Positions 1-4,855 of a stretch of 5,619 bases of DNA are shown piece after piece. Position numbers and translations under genes: made by a program. The stretch's first letter is position 1; the number at the start of each line of letters is the position of its first letter. The notes below the pieces were generated by a model. The model saw only the letters and a list, made by a program, of their open reading frames with translations. It searched no databases and had not been told where the DNA came from. The DNA is from an uncultured Acidimicrobiaceae bacterium. GTDB lineage: Bacteria > Actinomycetota > Acidimicrobiia > Acidimicrobiales > Ilumatobacteraceae. The DNA lies in contig CAIZMV010000362.1 in NCBI GenBank assembly GCA_903934195.1, positions 1 through 5,619 of the forward strand, written 5' to 3'.

Positions 1-424
1 GCAGATTTTCAAAGGCGTATTGAGCAAGCACGACTAAAGATTCAGCCATGAGTGAACGACCGGCACGCGACTTATCAATCCAGTAGCCGATGGTTGCAGA
101 TTGAAATGCTCCGCGAACAACATTGTTCAGATTGATCTCTCCTGCGAATGCACCATCGACAAAGATGCCGAATGCATATTGAGAACCGGCAAGTCGTTCA
201 CGGTCTCGTGCGCCACATCGCGCAGCAAACACGTCACGGTTTTGTTCAGGGTCTGGGTGATGCACCATTCGCATTGGTTCCCATACCGTTAGCCATTCGC
301 CATTGCGACGACGCACTTCGCTCCACCCTGTGAAATCTTGCGGAACAAGTGGGCGCAACACCACGCGGCGGCCATACAAGCGAAGTCCAACGTTCGATGG
401 TCGTGCTGGATGAACCGCGGTCAT
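1..424 (-). CDS. GNAT N-acetyltransferase, RimJ/RimL type (C-terminus cut by window edge)
   Basis: The first 141 residues are visible, starting MTAVHPARPSNVGLRLYGRR; the rest lies beyond base 1. This family transfers acetyl from acetyl-CoA to an amino group, often the N-terminal alanine of a ribosomal protein, in the cytoplasm. Support comes from the opening strand (GRRVVLRPLVPQDF, residues 18-31), a central GEINLNNVVRGAF stretch (95-107) and TIGYWIDKSRAGRSLMAESL (111-130). The last corresponds to the acetyl-CoA-binding motif A of RimJ-like proteins. The usual second glycine or alanine of that motif is Ser124 here. The ATG overlaps the stop of the upstream phosphatase gene in an ATGA, which fixes the start and suggests translational coupling as the last visible gene of the mocA-coxG-DUF501-ppx unit. 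Its substrate cannot be told: rimJ-like is a family call and many such proteins act on other amines or antibiotics. Confidence 0.85.
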   Translation of the reverse strand, partial: MTAVHPARPSNVGLRLYGRRVVLRPLVPQDFTGWSEVRRRNGEWLTVWEPMRMVHHPDPEQNRDVFAARCGARDRERLAGSQYAFGIFVDGAFAGEINLNNVVRGAFQSATIGYWIDKSRAGRSLMAESLVVLAQYAFENL

Positions 425-1338
425 GAATTCAGTCTGGCACGGTGGGCAACCCCATCGAGAAGTCCGCGGGTTGACACGGTTATCTCAGAGAGCTGCAGAC
501 GGCGCATGGTGGCAACAAGAATGCAGCATCCGGCCACGATGATGTCTGCTCGATCTGGGCCAAGGCCAGGGTTTTGCACACGCAGCGCTAGCGGCTCTGT
601 TGCCACCGTGCGAAAAACATCTTCCACGGCCTCGCGTGACAACGCCATGCCATGAAGTGCTGTGTCGTCGAATTCGTGTAGCCCTAGTTCAACAGCAGCA
701 ATGGTGACAATGGTGCCTGCAACGCCCACTGTGCGTATTGGGCTGGCAACGATGGGGTGGTCTCGAGTGATGTCTTCCAATTCATCAGACACTGCACCAA
801 TCAGGTTGGTGAGATCTTCAGGTCGTGGCAGGTCTGAGGAAATATGAGAGTCAGTTGATGTCACTGCACCGAACGGAATGCTGGCAAAGACATCTATTGA
901 TTCTGTTCCGACTGTGTATTCGGTACTGCCTCCACCAATGTCAATTACCAAGGTGGGCGTATCGATGACGGGAAGTCCAATGAGCGCTCCAGAAAATGTC
1001 AAGGCTGCTTCGTCGGATTCTGACAACACCTCAAGGGATACCTGTGTTTTCGCTTGCAGTAATTCCCTGAAGGTGGCGGCATTGCGGGCTCGCCTACATG
1101 CGGCGGTTCCGACGATGTGAATAGTGGTGGCGCCTAACGAGGTAGCGGTGGTTACGTATGACGCAATGACGTCAATAGTTCGTGTCATTGCTTCAACGGA
1201 GAGTTCGCCAGTTGAGTGGAGCCCTTCTCCGAGACGTGTTGAAGTGATTACACGCGTGAGTTCTTTGCCATGTTCATCAATGACAAGAAGATTCGCAGAG
1301 TTGGTACCTACGTCGATAGCTGCAAACGTGACGGTCAT
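421..1338 (-). CDS. ppx: Ppx/GppA phosphatase family protein (exopolyphosphatase-like)
   Basis: A 305-residue cytoplasmic protein of the ASKHA (actin-like ATPase) fold. Family members hydrolyse inorganic polyphosphate from the chain end or convert pppGpp to ppGpp. Visible motifs: phosphate-1 loop AAIDVGTNSANLLV (residues 6-19); a catalytic-loop region LSESDEAALTFSGA (105-118); phosphate-2 loop VIDIGGGSTEY (131-141) with the conserved Glu140; an adenosine-type motif VGVAGTIVT (204-212); and GPDRADIIVAG (260-270). At about 300 residues it is the short two-subdomain form, as in mycobacterial Ppx, and lacks the C-terminal HD-like part of E. coli Ppx. The open frame extends 17 codons further upstream. 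I chose the internal ATG because it begins right before the first beta-strand and overlaps the DUF501 stop as ATGA. The catalytic loop reads S-E-S-D-E-A where many relatives have S-G-x-E-E-A. Whether it prefers polyphosphate or pppGpp is not visible. Confidence 0.92.
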   Translation of the reverse strand: MTVTFAAIDVGTNSANLLVIDEHGKELTRVITSTRLGEGLHSTGELSVEAMTRTIDVIASYVTTATSLGATTIHIVGTAACRRARNAATFRELLQAKTQVSLEVLSESDEAALTFSGALIGLPVIDTPTLVIDIGGGSTEYTVGTESIDVFASIPFGAVTSTDSHISSDLPRPEDLTNLIGAVSDELEDITRDHPIVASPIRTVGVAGTIVTIAAVELGLHEFDDTALHGMALSREAVEDVFRTVATEPLALRVQNPGLGPDRADIIVAGCCILVATMRRLQLSEITVSTRGLLDGVAHRARLNS

Positions 1339-1823
1339 AGTGGCTGTGCGTAGGAAACGCCACGTTCGTCGAGTTGTTGCGAAACCCATTTACCAACAGC
1401 GTCATCGCCACCTGCAAGCCAATGTGCAAAATGTGCGTGTAAACACTTAACGCCACGTCGTGTGCCACCAACACCGGCAGATGGGCGGGGTCCTTCATGT
1501 GATGTGGGAATCATTGCGTCACGTCGTTCCTGGTAACGCACATGAATTGCATCAATTGCATCTAGGCCAATGATGGCTTCAACAGTGTTGACACCACCAT
1601 CAGCTTCCAATGTGCTGACCGCATGGACTTCTGTGTTGCCAACAAGCCAGTACAACGTTGGCATCGGTGTGCCATCTTCTAAAAGAGGGGCATTCATCAG
1701 AACAACGGGAGCACCATCAGTAGCGCGAACCACAACGCGAAAATCTCCTTGTGGAATGCGACCAATTAGGGCAGTGACAGCGGCGAGATCTTCAGGTGAA
1801 GGGGATGCGCCGGGTAGTTGCAT
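1335..1823 (-). CDS. DUF501 family protein
   Basis: A 162-residue soluble protein of unknown function. Family marks are PTLYWLVG (residues 55-62), GPRPSAGVGG (111-120) and the Cys/His-rich block GVKCLHAHFAHWLAGGDD (124-141). The C-H-H arrangement in this block could bind a metal, but that is inference. No signal peptide or membrane segment is seen. DUF501 genes in Actinobacteria typically sit directly before a ppx/gppA gene and after eno and ftsB (for example Rv1023-Rv1026). The ppx half of that order is kept here with a 4-base ATGA overlap, while the gene before it is coxG at a distance of 3 bases. No Shine-Dalgarno sequence precedes the ATG, so translation probably depends on ribosomes ending at the coxG stop. 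Length is close to that of the mycobacterial homologue (about 155 residues). Confidence 0.9.
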   Translation of the reverse strand: MQLPGASPSPEDLAAVTALIGRIPQGDFRVVVRATDGAPVVLMNAPLLEDGTPMPTLYWLVGNTEVHAVSTLEADGGVNTVEAIIGLDAIDAIHVRYQERRDAMIPTSHEGPRPSAGVGGTRRGVKCLHAHFAHWLAGGDDAVGKWVSQQLDERGVSYAQPL

Positions 1824-1826
1824 GAA

Positions 1827-2453
1827 TTAGCGAACGACAAGCCACACAAGAACAGCAACAACTACTACAACAACAGGGATTGCCCGCTTGAGAATTGGGC
1901 TGCCTGCAGCACTGAGAAGATCGAGTGGTGCAACTTCTGCACTTTCGATGGTGCGAACACCGCCGGTTGGGGCTGCTGCTGTTGCCGCTGGTGCTGGTGT
2001 TGCTGGTTGTTCTGCAATAAGAGCATTCAAGTTGACAACAAACTGAGCCAACAATTTGTCGCTGATGTCTGCCATTGCGCCGCGGCCAAACTGTGCAACT
2101 TTTCCTGTAACGGAAAGATCTGTGTTGACGGTGACAGAAGTATTGGATGCATCAACTGCAGTCATCTCTGCAGTGATAACTGCTGCTGCGTTGCCCTTGC
2201 CTGTTGTGTCACGGCCTTCGCCTTTGAGCACTACTTTGTGGGCAGCATCATCGCGTTCGATAAAACTTGCCTGGCCTTTGAACTGTGCCTGGATTGGTCC
2301 GACTTTGACTTTGACTACTCCGCGGTATGTCTCGCCTTCGATTTCTTGCAATTGGGCGCCAGGCAGGCAGGGTGCAATGCGCTCGACGTCAGTAAGAATG
2401 CGCCATGCATCTTCCACGGGAACTGCAACAGTGAATTGATGATTTAGGTCCAT
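1827..2453 (-). CDS. coxG: CoxG-like SRPBCC protein with C-terminal membrane anchor
   Basis: A 208-residue protein. Residues 1-147 form a CoxG/SRPBCC hydrophobic-cavity domain: the start MDLNHQFTVAVPVEDAWRIL, then APCLPGAQL (27-35), VKVKVGPIQAQFKG (47-60), a Gly/Thr-rich strand near 78-90, and GKVAQFGRGAMADISDKLL (117-135), all typical of the family. An Ala/Pro-rich linker follows (150-163). The last 18 residues (AIPVVVVVVAVLVWLVVR) are one hydrophobic helix after Lys189-Arg190, predicting a tail-anchored protein with the domain in the cytoplasm. In carboxidotrophs CoxG is linked to recruiting CO dehydrogenase to the inner membrane face; that role is transferred here by homology. The gene overlaps the end of the mocA-like gene by 10 bases and has a clear purine-rich ribosome site inside it. 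The partner enzyme is not in the window, so an enzyme other than CO dehydrogenase is possible. Confidence 0.93.
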   Translation of the reverse strand: MDLNHQFTVAVPVEDAWRILTDVERIAPCLPGAQLQEIEGETYRGVVKVKVGPIQAQFKGQASFIERDDAAHKVVLKGEGRDTTGKGNAAAVITAEMTAVDASNTSVTVNTDLSVTGKVAQFGRGAMADISDKLLAQFVVNLNALIAEQPATPAPAATAAAPTGGVRTIESAEVAPLDLLSAAGSPILKRAIPVVVVVVAVLVWLVVR

Positions 2454-3022
2454 GTGTCGAGATCCTCTGTGGTGTCGATATCTGCTGAATTGCCTTCACA
2501 GGCTACTTCCCGAACCAGTTCAGGGTGCAGGTGAATGAGACTTCGTGCCCCAGCATCTGGGTCTGCTTCGAGGTCTTCAAATGTGTCCCACACGCTGGAA
2601 TGAAGTCGTACAGGGTTGCCTCGTGTGCCGTTGTATGTGGCAATCGCAATGGGGGACGTTGATGACGCAACATTGGTCCACGCCTGCGGTGTGAGAAATG
2701 GTTGGTCAGCTAGCCCGACAACAATGGCGTCATAGCCGTGACTGCGTGCAAAATTTATGGCTGTGATCACGGAACTGCGTTGACCCGTTTTCCAATCCGG
2801 ATTATGAACTTCCTCGACATCACCGATGTAGTTGCTGATGTCGAGAGCGCCCGATACGACAATAAATCCATCTAGGCGCGAACCGGCCATGGCGTTTAGT
2901 GAATGCGAGATGATTGCGTGGCCATTGATGAGCGACAACAATTTGTGTTGAGAGCCCGTAAAGCGCGTTCCAGAGCCAGCAGCCAGAAGGACCCCGAGGG
3001 CGGTGCTGTGAGGTGCTTCCAT
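2444..3022 (-). CDS. mocA: MocA-like molybdenum cofactor nucleotidyltransferase
   Basis: A 192-residue cytoplasmic protein of the MobA/MocA NTP-transferase family, which joins CMP (or GMP) to molybdopterin to give the dinucleotide cofactor used by CO dehydrogenase and xanthine dehydrogenase-type enzymes. Visible in order: nucleotide loop GVLLAAGSGTRF (residues 10-21) with Lys27; HNPDWKTGQRSSV (73-85), the MocA-type NPxWxxGxxSS signature; GLADQPFLTP (103-112), containing the metal-binding Asp; GNPVRL (135-140); DPDAGARSLI (154-163); and DIDTTEDL (181-188). The NPxW and DIDTxEDL motifs favour MocA over MobA. The frame is open for 54 codons upstream, but these are antisense to the peptidase gene and show no domain, so the ATG just before the first strand is chosen. 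A weak GGCAGG lies about 9 bases before it. It heads the run mocA-coxG-DUF501-ppx-GNAT. CTP rather than GTP use is expected from the family, not shown. Confidence 0.88.
   Translation of the reverse strand: MEAPHSTALGVLLAAGSGTRFTGSQHKLLSLINGHAIISHSLNAMAGSRLDGFIVVSGALDISNYIGDVEEVHNPDWKTGQRSSVITAINFARSHGYDAIVVGLADQPFLTPQAWTNVASSTSPIAIATYNGTRGNPVRLHSSVWDTFEDLEADPDAGARSLIHLHPELVREVACEGNSADIDTTEDLDTWT
2463..2468 (-). promoter_or_regulatory. Ribosome binding site of coxG inside the mocA-like gene
   Basis: On the minus strand AGAGGA lies 9 bases before the coxG ATG, within the Glu-Asp codons near the end of the upstream reading frame. It supports ATG 2453 as the start. It also means coxG can recruit ribosomes directly although the two genes overlap by 10 bases. 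It is one of the two clearest Shine-Dalgarno sequences in the window. Confidence 0.6.
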
Positions 3023-3041
3023 TCGTAATAGCCTGCCTGAA

Positions 3042-3731
3042 ATGGTTCGGGTTGGCACATTTCTGCGCGGGGTAGCCGCAATCTGCATTCTCAGTGCATT
3101 GCTTCCTGTCGTACCAGCCAGTGCAGCAGGCAATTCTGGCAAAGATGTTTCGTTGCGACACTTACAAATGCCGGGCGAGCGCACCCGTCAACGTCCTCAG
3201 ATTGCGATTGATGCCATTCGGGCTTTAGGTCTCATTATGCGTACGGAGAATAAGGAAGACCCCACCTACTTGGCATCGCGACGTGTTGTTTCGAACGGTG
3301 TTGCAAAACGTCTTGCGTTAGACCCGACGGAACTGAATAAAGCATGGTCGCGTGCGCCACGTGATCATCAGATAGCAGTGTTGTCGGCGCTCACACAATT
3401 AGCAGTGCCGTATCTCGAAGGCAAAGAAGATTCATATGTGAAGATGGATTGTTCAGGGCTTCTGTGGTTTGCATGGCGAACGGCGGGTGTTGACATGCCG
3501 CGTCAGGCAGTGTCGCAACTTGATCGTCGTATGCGTGTTGAACGCGAAGATGCAATTGCAGGAGATATCACCGGCGAGGGAACTCATGTACAGATGTATC
3601 TGGGTGTTGGGCTTGCAATGATTCATGCACCATTTGGTGGCAAGTTTGTGAAATTCAAAATCATGTCTGCTGAACAAGCTGCGCGAGTTGTGTGGACAAA
3701 CCCAAGCAATATCGCAACATTCCGCCTGTAG
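3042..3731 (+). CDS. Secreted NlpC/P60 (C40) cell-wall peptidase
   Basis: A 229-residue protein and the only plus-strand gene. Residues 1-28 are a signal peptide: Arg3 and Arg9, a hydrophobic core about 11-25, and a signal peptidase I site at ASA-AG. Residues 29-110 are a mostly helical, charged segment that I do not recognise. The C-terminal part is an NlpC/P60 domain: AVPYLEGKEDSYVKMDCSGL (121-140) with the catalytic Cys137, THVQMYLG (181-188) with His182, and MIHAPFGGKFV (193-203) with His195 as third residue. Such enzymes cut peptidoglycan stem peptides, typically D-Glu-meso-DAP, outside the membrane. No SH3, LysM or coiled-coil region is present, so wall targeting must come from the N-terminal segment. 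The ATG is the first possible start after an in-frame TGA at 3009 and has no Shine-Dalgarno sequence, so a leaderless or very short leader is possible. It is divergent from mocA (19 bases) and convergent with the XdhC gene (3 bases). No functional link to those neighbours is evident. Confidence 0.88.
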   Translation: MVRVGTFLRGVAAICILSALLPVVPASAAGNSGKDVSLRHLQMPGERTRQRPQIAIDAIRALGLIMRTENKEDPTYLASRRVVSNGVAKRLALDPTELNKAWSRAPRDHQIAVLSALTQLAVPYLEGKEDSYVKMDCSGLLWFAWRTAGVDMPRQAVSQLDRRMRVEREDAIAGDITGEGTHVQMYLGVGLAMIHAPFGGKFVKFKIMSAEQAARVVWTNPSNIATFRL

Positions 3732-3734
3732 CGG

Positions 3735-4535
3735 TTAGTGAATTGCGCCGTCGCTGGCGCCAAGAGGCGAAGCATTACGCCCTGTGCGTGTAGCAATGAT
3801 TTCGCCCACGATTGAAATGGCTGTTTCTTCAGGCGTACGTCCACCGAGGTCTAGGCCAATTGGCGAATGAATACGGGCCAAATCGGCTGCGCTAGTGATT
3901 CCTACTTCGGCCATTCGCTCGAGGCGCTTTGCATGGGTTTTGCGGCTACCCATGACTCCGATGTAACCGGCCGATGTTGCAAGCGCACCTTGAATTGCTG
4001 GCACATCAAACTTTGGATCGTGCGTCAAGATGCACACAGCATCACGAGATGAAAGGCGGTGCCCATTTTCTGTGAACATTGGTGTTGGCCATGTGACTTT
4101 GACTTCGTCGGCCATCGGAAAACGACGACGCGTTGCAAATACTTCGCGTGCGTCACACACCGTGACGTGGTAGCCAAGAACTTTTGCAACGCGGGCGAGG
4201 GCGGCGGTGAAATCAACTGCGCCGAAGATCCACATAAGTGGCGGGGGAGAAAAACTCTCAATGAAGATGCGCACTGTTTCAGTATCAATGAGGTCTTCTG
4301 GTGTTGATTCACCGTGAGGTCCGTAATGGCGAACCAGTGTGCGTCCTGCTTCTAATTCGCCAAGTGCGTCACGTGCCACGATTCGATCAATGTCTGCATT
4401 GCCGAGTGAGCCACCAACTATTCCTGCTGGGGTAACAACCATGGTTGCGCCAACGTGTGGGCCTTCAATAACCGTGACTAACGCAACGGGCGAATTGTCA
4501 CGAACATGCGCAGAGAAAGTTTGGTACGAATTCAT
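3735..4535 (-). CDS. xdhC: XdhC/CoxF-family Moco enzyme maturation protein (XdhC_CoxI-like plus XdhC_C domains)
   Basis: A 266-residue cytoplasmic protein. XdhC proteins bind molybdenum cofactor and help its sulfuration and insertion into xanthine dehydrogenase-type enzymes. Residues 1-75 resemble an XdhC_CoxI domain (SPVALVTVIEGPHVGATMVV, then GGSLGNADID and RHYGPHGE), but no cysteine occupies the place of the usual GGCVE. Residues 97-250 are the Rossmann-type XdhC_C domain: PPPLMWIFGAVDF (97-109), CDAREVFATRRRFP (127-140), ILTHDPKFD (169-177), YIGVMGSRKTH (191-201), IHSPIGLDLGGRTPEETAIS (222-241). The nucleotide loop reads GAVDF rather than GxGxxG. The start is uncertain: ATG 4544 would overlap the previous gene by 7 bases and add three residues, and a GTG gives a GTGA overlap. 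I prefer ATG 4535 because MNSYQTFSAHVRDNSPVAL fits the family beginning. It is the last gene of the coxE unit and ends 3 bases from the convergent peptidase gene. Confidence 0.88.
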   Translation of the reverse strand: MNSYQTFSAHVRDNSPVALVTVIEGPHVGATMVVTPAGIVGGSLGNADIDRIVARDALGELEAGRTLVRHYGPHGESTPEDLIDTETVRIFIESFSPPPLMWIFGAVDFTAALARVAKVLGYHVTVCDAREVFATRRRFPMADEVKVTWPTPMFTENGHRLSSRDAVCILTHDPKFDVPAIQGALATSAGYIGVMGSRKTHAKRLERMAEVGITSAADLARIHSPIGLDLGGRTPEETAISIVGEIIATRTGRNASPLGASDGAIH

Positions 4536-4537
4536 GG

Positions 4538-4855
4538 TCACCATTCGAGTGGCTGAATGAAGAGGTGGATAATGCCACCGCATGTAAGACCGACAGCAAA
4601 GGCTTCGTCGTCTGAATAGCCGAACGTAACTACACGGCTTGGCTGTTCGCCAGAAAGAATTGCCAATGCCTCTGAGACCACGGCACTTTCTACACAACCA
4701 CCACTGACAGACCCGCTTACTTCACCGTCTTGGTTAACGGCCATTGCTGCGCCGGCGCCACGTGGGCCAGAGCCTTCAATGTCAACAACGCGTGCGATGG
4801 CCACTCTTTTGCCGTCGGCTTGCCACCGATCAATGTCAGTAAGAAGTTCACGCAT
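4538..4855 (-). CDS. Stand-alone XdhC_CoxI domain protein
   Basis: A 105-residue protein containing only the N-terminal XdhC_CoxI domain of the XdhC family. Diagnostic stretches are GSGPRGAGAAMAV (residues 28-40), GSVSGGCVE (48-56) with Cys54, and FGYSDDEAFAVGLTCGG (78-94) with Cys92. It ends shortly after IIHLFIQPLEW with no Rossmann domain. It is not a frameshifted fragment: the next gene starts again with its own XdhC_CoxI-like segment. The two proteins probably work together, this one supplying the conserved cysteines proposed to matter for molybdenum cofactor handling and the next supplying the XdhC_C domain. The ATG lies 8 bases inside the end of coxE and has AAGG 9 bases upstream. The short-plus-long XdhC pair beside coxE is an arrangement I know from actinobacterial Moco hydroxylase clusters. 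Confidence 0.88.
   Translation of the reverse strand: MRELLTDIDRWQADGKRVAIARVVDIEGSGPRGAGAAMAVNQDGEVSGSVSGGCVESAVVSEALAILSGEQPSRVVTFGYSDDEAFAVGLTCGGIIHLFIQPLEW

Noticed and set aside
1339..1389. A 17-codon upstream extension of the Ppx/GppA frame
   Set aside because: The extension (MGFATTRRTW...) overlaps the end of DUF501. The internal ATG forms the ATGA overlap and begins right at the first conserved strand.
2056..2439. A second plus-strand open frame of 127 codons opposite coxG
   Set aside because: It is a low-complexity Ser/Thr/Ala/Pro translation of the antisense strand, with no motif and no gene-like start.
1818..2447. A 209-codon plus-strand open frame, very rich in Cys and Trp, opposite coxG
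   Set aside because: It is antisense to a well-supported CoxG gene. Its cysteine runs come from the complement of Ala/Gly-rich codons in the linker, and it has no recognisable domain or ribosome site.
3026..3031. TAATAG as a -10 element for the peptidase gene
   Set aside because: It matches part of the -10 consensus, but no acceptable -35 element is found 16-18 bases upstream. It is mentioned only as a weak possibility.
3023..3184. A 54-codon N-terminal extension of the mocA-like frame
   Set aside because: The extension is antisense to the signal-peptide region of the peptidase gene and has no domain. The nucleotide loop starts ten residues after the internal ATG, as expected for the family.
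3745..3760. Hairpin GCGCC-N6-GGCGC just after the peptidase stop, a possible two-way terminator
   Set aside because: The perfect stem is only 5 base pairs, no T-run follows on either strand, and it lies inside the last codons of the XdhC gene. It is too weak to call a terminator.
4545..4697. A 51-codon N-terminal extension of the longer XdhC frame
   Set aside because: It lies entirely inside the short XdhC_CoxI gene in another frame, is rich in Arg, Cys and Trp, and matches nothing in the family.
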